A stretch of DNA of 64,000 bases from Sulfurimonas sp. (GTDB taxonomy: Bacteria > Campylobacterota > Campylobacteria > Campylobacterales > Sulfurimonadaceae): contig JAQUFE010000004.1 of assembly GCA_028684815.1 (NCBI GenBank), positions 25,133-89,132 on the forward strand. The letters are read 5' to 3'. A model generated the notes under the pieces. That model saw only the letters and a program-made list of their open reading frames with translations, did not search any database and had not been told where the DNA came from. Below, one piece after another: positions 1 to 10,902 of the stretch (within the stretch, counting starts at the first letter, position 1; each line of letters begins with the position of its first letter). The position numbers and the translations under genes were made by a program.

Positions 1-1
1 T

Positions 2-79
2 TTGATGGTAACCGGCGAAGACGATGGTGACTTAGAAGAGGGTACTTTTGTAAATGTTATCTTATTGGAGAATTTTTAA
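2..79 (+). CDS. 3' end of an upstream CDS (C-terminus ...LMVTGEDDGDLEEGTFVNVILLENF); identity uncertain, possibly MoeA-like
   Basis: Open frame 2 from window edge to TAA at 77-79, directly abutting the next ATG. Confidence 0.5.
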   Translation: MMVTGEDDGDLEEGTFVNVILLENF

Positions 80-631
80 ATGAAAGCTTACGCAATTGAT
101 TCAAACACGCAAAAAACAAAATCTATAGATATTGAGATGCAAGCAGATGCTATACACAGTTTTTTTGATTCTATAGAAACAGATGAACTCTCCACCCTCA
201 AAGGACACATGATTCACACAGATGCAAAGGCCATAAACAAGTCTAAAAAGGCTTACTTTATAGGTGAACAGCTTGTTGTCGGAGATGCTCTTATAGTTGG
301 AAAAGATGGTGCTTATGGTAGAGATGCCAATATATCAAAAAAAGAGTTAGACTCACTTATAAACCATGATGTCACATCTTTTTACATCGAAGTTTTAGAA
401 CTTTTAAAAGATAGTGATATAAATCTTTACAGAGTCTTTGAAGTTACAAAAGAACAAGAAGATATACAGTTAAACACTGAGTGGGTTTTATACATCTTTA
501 ACTTAGCGGATGAGCAAACAAAAGAGTACTTCATACAAGAGTTGAAAAAAGCGATAGATGCAAAAAAAGATATAACTATACATATGCAAAATATGGCGAT
601 CCTAGCACTAAATGCAACTGCAACAAACTAG
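80..631 (+). CDS. hypothetical protein, 183 aa
   Basis: ORF starts immediately after upstream stop; no recognised family. Confidence 0.8.
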   Translation: MKAYAIDSNTQKTKSIDIEMQADAIHSFFDSIETDELSTLKGHMIHTDAKAINKSKKAYFIGEQLVVGDALIVGKDGAYGRDANISKKELDSLINHDVTSFYIEVLELLKDSDINLYRVFEVTKEQEDIQLNTEWVLYIFNLADEQTKEYFIQELKKAIDAKKDITIHMQNMAILALNATATN

Positions 632-723
632 ATAATAAAAAGTCTGTCTCTCAAGAGGCTAGCTTTTCTAAAGAAACATTTTGCTTTGCAAAAGCGGTTC
701 CCCTTGTTTTGCTCATATAGTGA

Positions 724-1269
724 TTAAAATAATTTTGCCTCAAGTGCTTTTACTCTGTAGCTTCTTCTATGGACTTCACAATATCCGTGCTTTTTAATCA
801 TCTCAACATGTAGAGCAGTTCCATATCCTTTATGTTTTTCAAACTGATACTCTGGGTATTTTTTTGCAACACTTAAAATATCTCTATCATGAGTAACTTT
901 TGCTAGGATTGATGCTGCACTAACCTCGGCTACTTTGCCATCAGCTTTTATCATAGTCTCAATGCCGCTCACTCCAAAGTTAGAGTTTCCATCAAAGAGA
1001 TATTCACAATCAGGCATATTTTTTACAATCTCTTGTAGTCCTCGCTTGATGCAAAGAGATAAGCCATCAGCATCTATACTTTGAGGTGAAATTTTTACTA
1101 TGTGAAAGTTAGAGTTTTTAATAATCTCTTCAAAAAGAAGTTCTCTCTTTTTTGCACTCAGTTTTTTAGAATCATTTAAACCCTCTACGCTAGAGTTTAA
1201 AACACACCCAGCCATAACCAAATCCCCAGCAAGAGGCCCACGTCCAGCTTCATCTATCCCACACAACAT
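724..1269 (-). CDS. rnhB: ribonuclease HII
   Basis: MLCGIDEAGRGPLAGDLVMAG and SILAKVTHDR motifs. Confidence 0.95.
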   Translation of the reverse strand: MLCGIDEAGRGPLAGDLVMAGCVLNSSVEGLNDSKKLSAKKRELLFEEIIKNSNFHIVKISPQSIDADGLSLCIKRGLQEIVKNMPDCEYLFDGNSNFGVSGIETMIKADGKVAEVSAASILAKVTHDRDILSVAKKYPEYQFEKHKGYGTALHVEMIKKHGYCEVHRRSYRVKALEAKLF

Positions 1270-1272
1270 ACT

Positions 1273-2337
1273 CTAATCTCCTAATGCCCAGATATCAAAT
1301 GGTAGCATCTCAACCTTTGAGAAAGGATGACTTATACTTCCTTCTGTATTCATAGTGATGGTTGTTACCTTCTTTATCTTGTAACCAAAGATAAAAGCCT
1401 CTAGTTGCTGCATCTTCTTAAACAAGCTTCTTTCATCTCCAAATGGTTTGCATAAGATTATCTCATCTCTTGATGGGATATAAAAATCAACTCCATCATC
1501 ATAAAAACACTCAATACCAGACTTTAAAAGTTCTAAATAGACCATGTTTTCAAAGAGTCTTGAGAAGTTTTTATCTAAAGATAGAGCATATTTTAAAGAG
1601 ATATCACAGAGATAAATCTTCTTAGTAGCCTTTGGATGCTCATTTTTAGCTAGAAGATGAATGTATCTCTTATCTACAAGAGAGTCAAATGATGTGTATA
1701 GTCTATCTTTTGAGATTTTTCTACTCTGTTTTAGCCTCTCATAGATAGAAAAGGGTGAGATTTTTTGAGCCATCATCTTCGCACACAAGACTAAGATGTC
1801 AAACTCAACATCATCTAGCGCAAATTGTAGTGTTTTTTGTATATAGATATTTCTCTCATCACTTAAAATTTTCTGCATAGATGCAAAGCCACCTAATTGA
1901 ATAAAATCATTTAGTAGGGTCGAATCGTGCTTATACTCAAATGCTAAAAACTCCTCATAGTCAAGAGGATAGAGCCAAACACTCTGCAAATATGGGATAT
2001 CATGATGCACTTGTGAGCAGATAATGAGTTGAGTTACATTTGGTATCTTAATATCGCTAGTGTAGTTGTCTAAAACTAGAGTGTCTATCTTGTTAATGTT
2101 GCAAAACTTTGCAAGCGAGTTGTTTAGCTCATCTATGACAATTCTAATATCTGAACACTCTATATATAGATAGCTAATTTTTTTTAGGCTCAGAAGATAG
2201 TTCTTTACAAGTTTTGTTTTTCCACTTTGTGTGATGCCATTTATCTGATAACTTTTGCCGTCTAAATGCACTTTTCTTGAGTGAAACTTCTCTGGACTAA
2301 TATCAATCTTGTATAATTCTTGAAGCAGTGTTTCCAT
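1273..2337 (-). CDS. AAA-type P-loop ATPase-like protein
   Basis: P-loop-like GITQSGKTKLV, 354 aa ORF, 3 bp from rnhB. Confidence 0.6.
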   Translation of the reverse strand: METLLQELYKIDISPEKFHSRKVHLDGKSYQINGITQSGKTKLVKNYLLSLKKISYLYIECSDIRIVIDELNNSLAKFCNINKIDTLVLDNYTSDIKIPNVTQLIICSQVHHDIPYLQSVWLYPLDYEEFLAFEYKHDSTLLNDFIQLGGFASMQKILSDERNIYIQKTLQFALDDVEFDILVLCAKMMAQKISPFSIYERLKQSRKISKDRLYTSFDSLVDKRYIHLLAKNEHPKATKKIYLCDISLKYALSLDKNFSRLFENMVYLELLKSGIECFYDDGVDFYIPSRDEIILCKPFGDERSLFKKMQQLEAFIFGYKIKKVTTITMNTEGSISHPFSKVEMLPFDIWALGD

Positions 2338-2409
2338 AAAGCAATTTTACCACTTCCTTGCTTAAAGGAAGTAAATTTTAATAAATATTGAAATTTCATG
2401 CTAAAAGTC

Positions 2410-2438
2410 TTGAATATGCAAATCCATTTGGGTACAAT
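2410..2438 (+). promoter_or_regulatory. sigma70-type promoter of the S10 operon (TTGAAT-17 bp-TACAAT)
   Basis: TTGAAT at 2410-2415, TACAAT at 2433-2438; hairpin GTCAGG-CAGGA-CCTGAC (2456-2472) in the short leader before rpsJ. Confidence 0.6.
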
Positions 2439-2493
2439 TGCGCTCCCTTAATATAGTCAGGCAGGACCTGACGAGTTCTTTAGAAGGAAAAAC

Positions 2494-2805
2494 ATGGAAA
2501 AAATTCGTTTAAAATTGAAAGCTTACGATCATCGTGTTCTCGATAGATCAGTAGCGTCAATAGTTGAGGCTGTAAAGCGTACAGGTGCTGCAATTCGTGG
2601 TCCAATCCCTTTACCAACAAAGATTCGTAAATATACGGTTCTTAAATCAGTTCACGTTAACAAAAAAGCTCGTGAGCAATTTGAGATTCGTATGCACGCT
2701 AGAGTTATTGACATAGTATCGGCTACGCCTGAGACAGTTGATTCTCTTATGAAGCTTGATCTTGCACCAGAGGTAGACGTAGAAGTACGCTCTATGGACA
2801 AGTAA
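2494..2805 (+). CDS. rpsJ: 30S ribosomal protein S10
   Basis: [17 protein letters not shown] family signature. Confidence 0.98.
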   Translation: MEKIRLKLKAYDHRVLDRSVASIVEAVKRTGAAIRGPIPLPTKIRKYTVLKSVHVNKKAREQFEIRMHARVIDIVSATPETVDSLMKLDLAPEVDVEVRSMDK

Positions 2806-2815
2806 GGAGTAGGTC

Positions 2816-3406
2816 ATGGAATATATTGTTGAAAAAATCGGTATGAGCCGAACAATCACAGTACCAAGTAAACCAGTTACTCTATTAAGAGTTCTAGATT
2901 CTAAGGTATGTGAAGTAAATGCAAAAGATGGAAATGTAGTCACGGCTATTGTAGCTTACAACAGCGGTAAAAAAATGAATAAAGCAATAGAAGGTCAGCA
3001 AAAGAAATACAGCATTTCATCTGAGTTTAACCGTTTTGTTACATTAGAAGTAGCAAACACTGAAGCTGGTGATTTAGATTTAGCACCTTTAGCAGAAGCT
3101 AAAGTTCTAAAAACTACTTTCACTACTAAAGGTCGTGGTTTCTCTGGAGCAATGAAGCGTTGGAATTTTTCTGGTGGTCCTGCATCTCACGGTCATAGAT
3201 TTGGTCGTAGAACAGGTTCAATCGGTAATGCAGAGTGGCCAGGTCGTGTAATGAAAGGGCGTAAAATGCCTGGACAATACGGAAACACACAAAATAGTGT
3301 TAAAAATGAGATCATTTCTTATGATGCTGAAAACAATATCATTGTGGTAGTTGGTTCAGTTCCAGGAGCAAATGGTTCTTTAGGTCGTGTAAAGGTAGCT
3401 AAATAA
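2816..3406 (+). CDS. rplC: 50S ribosomal protein L3
   Basis: [29 protein letters not shown] motif. Confidence 0.98.
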   Translation: MEYIVEKIGMSRTITVPSKPVTLLRVLDSKVCEVNAKDGNVVTAIVAYNSGKKMNKAIEGQQKKYSISSEFNRFVTLEVANTEAGDLDLAPLAEAKVLKTTFTTKGRGFSGAMKRWNFSGGPASHGHRFGRRTGSIGNAEWPGRVMKGRKMPGQYGNTQNSVKNEIISYDAENNIIVVVGSVPGANGSLGRVKVAK

Positions 3407-4020
3407 TGAGCGCAATCGTTTTAAATGATAAAATGCAAAAAGCATCTGAGTTAGCACTTCCAGAGAGTTTCTCTGGTATAAACCCTCATAACTTATACCT
3501 GTATGTTAAGTCAGCTCAAGCTGCTCAACGTTCAAACAGCGCTACTACAAAAGGTAGAAGTGAAGTTAGAGGTGGTGGTAAAAAGCCATGGGCTCAAAAA
3601 GGTGGCGGACGTGCTCGTGCAGGTTCTCGTCGTTCTCCTCTGTTTGTGGGCGGTGGTCAAGCATTTGGATCAAATAACAATCGTAATTATGATCTAAAAG
3701 TTAATAAAAAGCAAAAGAAACTTGCTCTTAACTTCGCTCTTGCTGAGCATGCAAAAAATGGTAGTCTATTCATTATTGACAGCATTGAGATAGCATCTGG
3801 TAAAACTAAAGATGCAAATGCAATGTTTAAAGCACTTAACCAAAGAGATACTCTTTTTGTAAAGTCTTTACTAGATGAAAAAACTTATTTAGCGTTTGAA
3901 AATCTTCACCAAACTTATGTTGTTGAAGCTAATGAATTAAATGCTTATTTAGCTGCTAATTATCGTTCAATAGTGATCGAAAAAGCGGTATGGGAAACTC
4001 TGATAGGTGGGGCTAAATAA
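3406..4020 (+). CDS. rplD: 50S ribosomal protein L4
   Basis: [29 protein letters not shown] motif. Confidence 0.98.
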   Translation: MSAIVLNDKMQKASELALPESFSGINPHNLYLYVKSAQAAQRSNSATTKGRSEVRGGGKKPWAQKGGGRARAGSRRSPLFVGGGQAFGSNNNRNYDLKVNKKQKKLALNFALAEHAKNGSLFIIDSIEIASGKTKDANAMFKALNQRDTLFVKSLLDEKTYLAFENLHQTYVVEANELNAYLAANYRSIVIEKAVWETLIGGAK

Positions 4021-4301
4021 TGGCAGACATTACAGATATCAAATCTATACTATATACAGAAAAGACATTAGCTATGCAAGAAGACAATGTGATAGTAGTA
4101 TCAACATCTCCACGCATGACTAAGACAGGTCTTAAAGAGGTTTTTCGTGAGTATTTTGGAATTATTCCAACAAATATTAACTCACTTAATCAAAGCGGAA
4201 AAATTAAAAAATTCCGTGGTGTTGCTGGTAAACAAAATGACTTTAAAAAGTTCTATGTAAAGTTACCAGAGGGTGCACAAATAGAAAGTTTGGCGGTATA
4301 A
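4020..4301 (+). CDS. rplW: 50S ribosomal protein L23
   Basis: Position in S10 operon, size and TEKT-like N-terminus. Confidence 0.95.
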   Translation: MADITDIKSILYTEKTLAMQEDNVIVVSTSPRMTKTGLKEVFREYFGIIPTNINSLNQSGKIKKFRGVAGKQNDFKKFYVKLPEGAQIESLAV

Positions 4302-4302
4302 T

Positions 4303-5148
4303 ATGGCTATTAAAACTTACAAACCGGTAACTCCGTCTCGTCGTTTTTTCACTAATGTTGATAGCGGTGACATTACTGCAAAGCCAAGTGTTCGTTCACT
4401 ACTTGTTAAACTTCCTACTCATTCAGGTCGTAACAATCATGGTCGTATCACTTCTCGTCACCGTCAAGCTGGTGCTAAAAAACTATATCGTATAGTTGAC
4501 TTTAAAAGAAACAAGTTTGGTATTAGTGCTACAGTAAGTGCTATTGAGTACGATCCATATCGTAACTGCCGTATTGCACTTGTTACTTATGCTGATGGTG
4601 ATAAGAGATATATTCTTCAACCAAAAGGCTTAAATGTTGGTGATACTATAGCTTCTGCTGAGGGTGGACTAGACGTCAAACCTGGTAACGCAATGAAACT
4701 TAAAAATATCCCAATAGGTACTTCTGTACATAATGTAGAGCTAAAAACTGGTAAAGGTGGACAAATGGTTCGCTCAGCTGGAACATCTGCTCAAATTATG
4801 GGTCGTGATGGCAAGTATGTATCACTTCGTATGCCTTCATCTGAAATGCGTTTAGTATTAGGTGAGTGTTTAGCTACTATTGGTTCAGTTGGTAACGAAG
4901 AGTTTGGTAACATCGTTATAGCAAAAGCTGGTCGTCAAAGACATTTAGGAATTCGTCCTCAAACTCGTGGTTCTGCTATGAACCCTATTGATCACCCGCA
5001 TGGTGGTGGTGAAGGTAAAACGAACTCAGGTCGTCATCCAGTTACTCCATGGGGTAAACCAACGAAGGGTGCAAAAACTCGTCGTAAAAAAGCTAGTGAT
5101 AAACTTATTATTACTCGCCGTAAAGTAAATGCAAGAAGGGTAGGTTAA
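4303..5148 (+). CDS. rplB: 50S ribosomal protein L2
   Basis: [53 protein letters not shown]. Confidence 0.99.
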   Translation: MAIKTYKPVTPSRRFFTNVDSGDITAKPSVRSLLVKLPTHSGRNNHGRITSRHRQAGAKKLYRIVDFKRNKFGISATVSAIEYDPYRNCRIALVTYADGDKRYILQPKGLNVGDTIASAEGGLDVKPGNAMKLKNIPIGTSVHNVELKTGKGGQMVRSAGTSAQIMGRDGKYVSLRMPSSEMRLVLGECLATIGSVGNEEFGNIVIAKAGRQRHLGIRPQTRGSAMNPIDHPHGGGEGKTNSGRHPVTPWGKPTKGAKTRRKKASDKLIITRRKVNARRVG

Positions 5149-5150
5149 CA

Positions 5151-5426
5151 ATGGCTCGTTCAGTTAAAAAAGGTCCATTTGTTGATGACCATTTAATAAA
5201 AAAAGTACAAGCAGCTAAGACTGAAGGTAGTAAAAAACCTATCAAGACATGGTCAAGAAGATCTATGGTTCTTCCTGAAATGGTTGGTTTTACAATAAAT
5301 GTTCACAACGGAAGACAATTCGTTCCTGTATATGTTACAGAGAATCACATTGGATATAAACTTGGTGAATTCGCACCAACTCGTACATTTAAGGGCCATA
5401 AAGGCTCTGTTCAGAAGAAGGGGTAA
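5151..5426 (+). CDS. rpsS: 30S ribosomal protein S19
   Basis: [31 protein letters not shown]. Confidence 0.99.
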   Translation: MARSVKKGPFVDDHLIKKVQAAKTEGSKKPIKTWSRRSMVLPEMVGFTINVHNGRQFVPVYVTENHIGYKLGEFAPTRTFKGHKGSVQKKG

Positions 5427-5428
5427 TC

Positions 5429-5746
5429 ATGGCTAGAGCATTATTAAAATTTATCCGTGTTTCACCAATTAAATCTCGTCTTATAGCAAGAGAAATCCAA
5501 GGTATGAATGCAGAACTTGCATTAGCATCTTTAGAATTTACTCCAAATAAGGCAGCTAAAATCATCGCTAAAGTTGTTGCATCTGCAGTTGCAAATAGTG
5601 GTAATGAAGCAGAAGATTGTACTATTACATCATGTCGTGTTGATAATGGTCCAGTTCTAAAAAGATTTAGACCACGTGCGCGTGGAATGGCATCTGGAAT
5701 CAGAAAGCCAACTGCACATATCTTAGTAGAAGTAGAGGGTAAATAA
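5429..5746 (+). CDS. rplV: 50S ribosomal protein L22
   Basis: [20 protein letters not shown] motif. Confidence 0.98.
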   Translation: MARALLKFIRVSPIKSRLIAREIQGMNAELALASLEFTPNKAAKIIAKVVASAVANSGNEAEDCTITSCRVDNGPVLKRFRPRARGMASGIRKPTAHILVEVEGK

Positions 5747-5747
5747 T

Positions 5748-6458
5748 ATGGGTCAAAAAGTTAATCCTATTGGTTTACGTCTTGGTATCAACCGTAACTG
5801 GGAGAGCAGATGGTTTCCTAACTTTAAGACTGCTCCAGCAGCTTTAGGTGAAGATCACAAGATTCGTACATTTTTGAAAAAAGAACTTTACTATGCTGGT
5901 GTTGCTAACATCATTATAGAAAGAACTATAAAGAGACTTCGTGTAACTATCGTTGCAGCTCGCCCTGGTATCATTATTGGTAAAAAAGGTGCGGACATTG
6001 AGAAGCTAAAAACATCTTTAGAGAAACTGATTGCAAAACCAGTTTCAGTAAACATCAAAGAAGAGAAAAAAGCTCAGGTTTCATCTCAACTAGTTGCTGA
6101 GAATGTTGCTACTCAATTAGAGCGTCGTGTTGCATTTAGAAGAGCTATGAAAAAAGTTATGCAAACTGCACAACGTTCAGGCGCTAAAGGTATTAAGATT
6201 TCTGTTAGTGGCCGTTTAGGTGGAGCTGAAATGGCTCGTACTGAGTGGTACTTAGAGGGACGTGTTCCTCTTCATACACTTCGTGCAAAAATCGACTATG
6301 GTTTTGCTGAGGCTCATACACAATACGGTTGTATTGGTGTAAAAGTTTGGATATTCAAGGGTGAAGTACTTACTAAAGGTATCCCAGCTGAAGTAAAAGA
6401 AGATGATAAACAAGAGCGTCCAAGAAAACGCGCTCCAAGAAAAGAAAAGGCTGAATAA
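5748..6458 (+). CDS. rpsC: 30S ribosomal protein S3
   Basis: [24 protein letters not shown] domain [13 protein letters not shown]. Confidence 0.99.
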   Translation: MGQKVNPIGLRLGINRNWESRWFPNFKTAPAALGEDHKIRTFLKKELYYAGVANIIIERTIKRLRVTIVAARPGIIIGKKGADIEKLKTSLEKLIAKPVSVNIKEEKKAQVSSQLVAENVATQLERRVAFRRAMKKVMQTAQRSGAKGIKISVSGRLGGAEMARTEWYLEGRVPLHTLRAKIDYGFAEAHTQYGCIGVKVWIFKGEVLTKGIPAEVKEDDKQERPRKRAPRKEKAE

Positions 6459-6466
6459 TTATGTTG

Positions 6467-6886
6467 ATGCCAAAAAGAACAAAATATCGTAAGGTAATGA
6501 AAGGTCGTAACCGTGGTTACGCTCGTTCGGGTTATACTCTAGCATTTGGTGATATCGCTGTTAAAGCGGTTGAAGCAGGTCGTATTAACTCTCGTCAGAT
6601 TGAAGCAGCTCGTATTTCAGCTACTCGTCATATTAAAAGAAATGGTAAGATTTGGATTCGTGTGTTTCCTGCTAAACCTTTAACTTCTAAGCCTCTTGAA
6701 ACTCGTATGGGTAAAGGTAAAGGTTCAGTTGATCAATGGGTTATGAACATTAAACCAGGTCGTATCATATTTGAAATGGCTGGTGTTCCACATGATATAG
6801 CGCGTGAAGCGTTAGCTCTTGCAATGCACAAGTTGCCATTTAAGACTAAAATAATTACTGCGGAGTTAAGCAATGAAATATATTGA
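6467..6886 (+). CDS. rplP: 50S ribosomal protein L16
   Basis: [17 protein letters not shown]; start moved to the third codon of the ORF track (6461) on family N-terminus. Confidence 0.97.
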   Translation: MPKRTKYRKVMKGRNRGYARSGYTLAFGDIAVKAVEAGRINSRQIEAARISATRHIKRNGKIWIRVFPAKPLTSKPLETRMGKGKGSVDQWVMNIKPGRIIFEMAGVPHDIAREALALAMHKLPFKTKIITAELSNEIY

Positions 6887-7061
6887 TTTAGCAGATAAAA
6901 ACGTAGCAGAGCTTAAAGTTATGCTAAAAGAGAAAAAAACAGAATTGTTTACTCTAAAGATAAAACAAAAGATGATGCAATTAAATAATACTAGTGAACT
7001 TCGTGTCGCTAAAAAAGATATTGCTAAAATCAACACTGCTATTAATGCAGTGGCAAACTAG
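6873..7061 (+). CDS. rpmC: 50S ribosomal protein L29
   Basis: 62 aa, position between rplP and rpsQ; overlaps rplP by 14 bp. Confidence 0.95.
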   Translation: MKYIDLADKNVAELKVMLKEKKTELFTLKIKQKMMQLNNTSELRVAKKDIAKINTAINAVAN

Positions 7062-7071
7062 GGGCCAGAGT

Positions 7072-7320
7072 ATGACACATAAGCGTGAAATTCAAGGTAA
7101 AGTAGTTACTATTGCAGGGCAAAAAACGGTTTCTATCGTTGTAGAACGTCGTGTAATGCATCCTCGTTACCACAAAGTTGTAAGACGTTTCAAAAAGTAC
7201 TTAGTACATGATGAGCGCAATGAAGTAAAAGTAGGTGATGAGATTACAGCAGTAGAGTGTCGTCCACTTTCAAAAACTAAATCTTTTAGACTTAAATCGG
7301 TTATTAAAGGAGCAGAGTAA
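7072..7320 (+). CDS. rpsQ: 30S ribosomal protein S17
   Basis: [33 protein letters not shown]; start trimmed from ORF 6994. Confidence 0.96.
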   Translation: MTHKREIQGKVVTIAGQKTVSIVVERRVMHPRYHKVVRRFKKYLVHDERNEVKVGDEITAVECRPLSKTKSFRLKSVIKGAE

Positions 7321-7688
7321 TGATTCAAGGTTTTACTCGTCTTAATGTAGCTGACAATACAGGTGCTAAAGAGATTATGTGTATTAAGGTACTTGGTGGT
7401 TCAAGACGTCGCTATGCAACCATAGGCGATGTTATAGTTGCTTCTGTTAAAAAAGCGACTCCAACTGCTAAAGTTAAAAAAGGTAAAGTTGTAAAAGCTG
7501 TTATCGTTAGAACTGCTAAAGAGGTTCACCGTGAAAATGGTTCTCTTATCCGCTTTGATGACAATGCAGCTGTTATACTTGATGACAAGAGAGAGCCAAT
7601 AGGTACTCGTATCTTCGGACCTGTTGGTCGTGAAGTTCGTTATGCTGGATTTATGAAAATCGTATCTCTTGCACCGGAGGTTGTTTAA
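7320..7688 (+). CDS. rplN: 50S ribosomal protein L14
   Basis: [28 protein letters not shown]. Confidence 0.99.
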   Translation: MIQGFTRLNVADNTGAKEIMCIKVLGGSRRRYATIGDVIVASVKKATPTAKVKKGKVVKAVIVRTAKEVHRENGSLIRFDDNAAVILDDKREPIGTRIFGPVGREVRYAGFMKIVSLAPEVV

Positions 7689-7918
7689 TGGCAAAATTTA
7701 AATTTAAAAAAGGCGATACTGTAGAGATTATCGCTGGTGATGATCGCGGAACTAAAGCTAAAGTACTATCTGTTATGCCTAAGAAAAACAAGGTAATAGT
7801 AGAGGGTTGTAAAATAGCTAAAAAAGCAATCAAACCAACTGAAGACAATACTAAAGGCGGACATATCAATAAAGAGATGCCAATAGATGTTTCAAATGTT
7901 CGTAAAGTGGAGGCATAA
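7688..7918 (+). CDS. rplX: 50S ribosomal protein L24
   Basis: [22 protein letters not shown] (KOW), [15 protein letters not shown]. Confidence 0.97.
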   Translation: MAKFKFKKGDTVEIIAGDDRGTKAKVLSVMPKKNKVIVEGCKIAKKAIKPTEDNTKGGHINKEMPIDVSNVRKVEA

Positions 7919-7920
7919 TT

Positions 7921-8466
7921 ATGGCTCGTTTAAAAGATAAATATTTAGCACTAAGAGCTGAATTACAGTCAGAACTAGGTGTTAAAAATGTTATGCAAAC
8001 TCCTAAACTAGAGAAGATAGTAATCTCTGTTGGTGCAGGTTTTGCAATGAAAGATAACAAGCTAATCCAAAATATCGAAGATACTATAACTAAGATTGCT
8101 GGTCAAAAAGCAACTACAGTTATAGCTAAAAAATCAGTAGCTGGTTTTAAGGTTCGTGAGGGTATGCCAGTTGGTGTTCGTGTAACACTTCGTGGCGAGA
8201 GCATGTATAACTTCCTAGATCGTTTAGTCTCTATCGCACTTCCTCGTGTGAAGGACTTCCGTGGTGTTCCTAGAAATGGTTTTGATGGTCGTGGTAACTA
8301 TAACTTCGGTCTTGATGAACAACTTATCTTCCCAGAGATTAGCTATGATTCAATCATGCAAATTCATGGTATGAACATTACAGTTGTAACAAGTGCTGAT
8401 TCTGATAAGGCTGGTTTTGCTCTTTTAGAGAAAATGGGTATGCCTTTTACTAAAGGGAGTAACTAA
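7921..8466 (+). CDS. rplE: 50S ribosomal protein L5
   Basis: [29 protein letters not shown]. Confidence 0.99.
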   Translation: MARLKDKYLALRAELQSELGVKNVMQTPKLEKIVISVGAGFAMKDNKLIQNIEDTITKIAGQKATTVIAKKSVAGFKVREGMPVGVRVTLRGESMYNFLDRLVSIALPRVKDFRGVPRNGFDGRGNYNFGLDEQLIFPEISYDSIMQIHGMNITVVTSADSDKAGFALLEKMGMPFTKGSN

Positions 8467-8651
8467 TGGCTAAGAAGTCAATGATAGCAAAAGCAGCAAG
8501 AGAGCCTAAGTTTAAAGTACGTGGATACACAAGATGTCAAATCTGTGGCCGTCCACACTCAGTACTTCGTGACTTTGGAATCTGCCGTATCTGTTTTAGA
8601 AAAATGGCAAATGAGGGATTAATCCCAGGTGTTAGAAAGTCAAGTTGGTAG
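8466..8651 (+). CDS. rpsN: 30S ribosomal protein S14, zinc-binding (C+) type
   Basis: 61 aa with CQIC...CRIC. Confidence 0.98.
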   Translation: MAKKSMIAKAAREPKFKVRGYTRCQICGRPHSVLRDFGICRICFRKMANEGLIPGVRKSSW

Positions 8652-8669
8652 GCTTTAGCCAACCACTTG

Positions 8670-8712
8670 AAACTGCTATTCATTCGCAGTTTAAAATTTT
8701 AAATTTTAAACT
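8670..8712 (+). promoter_or_regulatory. Overlapping competing hairpins in the rpsN-rpsH gap
   Basis: AAACTGC (8670-8676)/GCAGTTT (8686-8692) versus AGTTTAAAATTT-T-AAATTTTAAACT (8688-8712). Confidence 0.5.
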
Positions 8713-8734
8713 CGCAACAAACAAGGAAAATTAA

Positions 8735-9133
8735 ATGGCAATAAATGACTTAGTGTCAGATGCGTTAACACGCGTTCGTAATGCAGGTATGAGAAGATTA
8801 CCAGTTACTACTTTAGTACACTCTAAGAGTGTTGAAGCATTAGCGAATATCTTAGTGGAAAAAGGATACTTAGAGAGTTGTAATGTTGTTGAAGACGGTG
8901 TTAAAAAAACTATCAAAGTTGTACTAAAGTACAATGATGAAGGTAAAACTGTTATCAATGAATTACAAAGAGTATCTAAGCCTGGTAGACGCGTTTACAA
9001 AGGTAAAGAAGGTATTAAAAGATTTAAGAATGGCTACGGAACTATTGTAGTTAGTACATCACACGGCGTTCTACCAAATGACAAAGCTTATGAGCTTGGC
9101 ATCGGTGGCGAAGTTATGTGTACAGTTTGGTAA
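8735..9133 (+). CDS. rpsH: 30S ribosomal protein S8
   Basis: [29 protein letters not shown]-type C-terminus. Confidence 0.98.
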   Translation: MAINDLVSDALTRVRNAGMRRLPVTTLVHSKSVEALANILVEKGYLESCNVVEDGVKKTIKVVLKYNDEGKTVINELQRVSKPGRRVYKGKEGIKRFKNGYGTIVVSTSHGVLPNDKAYELGIGGEVMCTVW

Positions 9134-9142
9134 GGGGATAAC

Positions 9143-9679
9143 ATGTCAAGAATTGGAAAATTACCTGTAAATTTTGCTAGTGATATCAAAGTTAGTACAG
9201 ATGGCGATGTTATAACTTTTGCTAAAGGCAACAAAAGTGTAGATTTAGATACTAGAGGAAACATTGACTTCGCACTTGAAGGCAATACAATCTCTTTTAC
9301 TGCAAAATCAGATGAAAAAGCCCATAGAGCATTTTGGGGAACATATAGAACTTTAGCGCAAAATATCGTTACTGGTCTAACTGATGGCTATACTAAAGAA
9401 CTTGAAATCAATGGTGTTGGTTACCGTGCTGCAGTAAATGGCAGAGTGTTAAACCTTCAACTAGGATTCTCACACGATATTAACTTTGATCTTCCAGAAG
9501 GTATCGAAGCTACAGTAGAGAAAAATCTAATAACTCTTAAAGGTCATGACAAGCAAGCGCTTGGTCAAGCTGCCGCAGAAGTTAGAGCGTTTAGACCACC
9601 AGAGCCTTACAAAGGTAAGGGTGTAAAATACAAGCAAGAACATATCGTGCGTAAAGCCGGTAAGACTTCTAAGAAATAA
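9143..9679 (+). CDS. rplF: 50S ribosomal protein L6
   Basis: MSRIGKLPV, RPPEPYKGKGVKY. Confidence 0.99.
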   Translation: MSRIGKLPVNFASDIKVSTDGDVITFAKGNKSVDLDTRGNIDFALEGNTISFTAKSDEKAHRAFWGTYRTLAQNIVTGLTDGYTKELEINGVGYRAAVNGRVLNLQLGFSHDINFDLPEGIEATVEKNLITLKGHDKQALGQAAAEVRAFRPPEPYKGKGVKYKQEHIVRKAGKTSKK

Positions 9680-9692
9680 GGGAGGAGTATAG

Positions 9693-10049
9693 ATGAATGC
9701 TAAAGTATTAAAAAGCAAAATTGCTAATCGTATAAAACGAAAGCGTCGTATTCGTGCAAAAATATCTGGTTGTGCTACACTTCCTCGTGTTTCTGTTTTT
9801 CGTTCAAATCGCTATATGAGTGTACAAGCTATTGATGATGTTAGTGCTACAACAATTTGTGCATTAAATTCAAAAGAGAGTGGTCACAAGTCAAACAAAG
9901 AGGGCGCTACAGCTCTAGGTGAGGCATTTGCTGCTAAACTTAAAACTGCTAAAATCTCTGAGATTGTTTTTGATCGTAATGGTTACCAATATCATGGTGT
10001 AATAGCTGCGTTTGGTGATGCACTTCGTGCAAACGAAATAAAGTTCTAG
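9693..10049 (+). CDS. rplR: 50S ribosomal protein L18
   Basis: [37 protein letters not shown]. Confidence 0.98.
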   Translation: MNAKVLKSKIANRIKRKRRIRAKISGCATLPRVSVFRSNRYMSVQAIDDVSATTICALNSKESGHKSNKEGATALGEAFAAKLKTAKISEIVFDRNGYQYHGVIAAFGDALRANEIKF

Positions 10050-10057
10050 GGGCAATA

Positions 10058-10498
10058 ATGGAAATCAACAGAGAAGATTTTGAAGAATCGATTGTAAATA
10101 TTGGTCGTGTTACTAAGGTTGTTAAGGGTGGTAGAAGATTTCGTTTTACTGCACTTATTGTAGTTGGTAATAGAAATGGTACAGTAGGTTATGGTACTGG
10201 TAAAGCAAAAGAAGTTCCTGATGCTATCAGAAAAGCTGTTGATAACGCTTTTAAAAACCTAACTACAGTAAGCATTAAAGGTACAACTATTGCACACGAT
10301 ATTGAGCATAAATACAATGCAAGTCGTGTTCTTTTAAAGCCAGCATCTGAAGGTACAGGTGTTATCGCAGGTGGAGCAGTTCGTCCTGTTCTAGAGCTTG
10401 CAGGTTTTCAAGACATGCTTACTAAATCAATAGGCTCAAACAATCCAAACACAGTGGTTCGTGCTACAGTTGAAGCATTAACTCGTATTAAAGGATAG
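10058..10498 (+). CDS. rpsE: 30S ribosomal protein S5
   Basis: [35 protein letters not shown]. Confidence 0.99.
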   Translation: MEINREDFEESIVNIGRVTKVVKGGRRFRFTALIVVGNRNGTVGYGTGKAKEVPDAIRKAVDNAFKNLTTVSIKGTTIAHDIEHKYNASRVLLKPASEGTGVIAGGAVRPVLELAGFQDMLTKSIGSNNPNTVVRATVEALTRIKG

Positions 10499-10501
10499 AT
10501 A

Positions 10502-10900
10502 ATGGGTATTGAAAATTTAACACCAGCTGAAGGTTCTACAAAGAATCGTAAAAGAGTTGGTCGTGGACAAGGTTCAGGAACTGGAAAGACTTCAGCTCGT
10601 GGACAAAAAGGTCAAAAATCTCGTTCAGGTAACAAAAGAAAGAGAAACTTTGAGGGTGGTCAAATGCAACTTGCAAAGAGACTTCCAAAGATTGGATTTA
10701 GCACTAATAATGTAAAACCTTATGTTATTAATGTTGAGAAGATTAAAGCGGTTGCAGAGTTAGCAGAGATTACTATGGAGTCTATCCGTGGTGTTCACAA
10801 GATTGCTGCAAGTGTTAGCAAAGTTAAACTTGTTGGTGCGAATGCTAAAGAGTTAGCATCAAAAATCAAAGACGACAGCGTTACTACTACAGGTAAATAG
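10502..10900 (+). CDS. rplO: 50S ribosomal protein L15
   Basis: [28 protein letters not shown]. Confidence 0.99.
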   Translation: MGIENLTPAEGSTKNRKRVGRGQGSGTGKTSARGQKGQKSRSGNKRKRNFEGGQMQLAKRLPKIGFSTNNVKPYVINVEKIKAVAELAEITMESIRGVHKIAASVSKVKLVGANAKELASKIKDDSVTTTGK

Positions 10901-10902
10901 TC

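Noticed and set aside
643-718. Possible further degenerate copy of the modular hairpin element (CTCTCAAGAG...AGCTTTTCTAAAGAAA...TTTTGC-TTT-GCAAAA)
   Set aside because: Similarity to the linker is weak and the GACTTGTT loop is absent; may simply be a convergent terminator.
7401-9718. Minus-strand ORFs within the ribosomal operon (7401-7694, 7651-7869, 7866-8060, 8731-8958, 9088-9285, 9527-9718)
   Set aside because: Antisense to unambiguous ribosomal protein genes with no supporting motifs.
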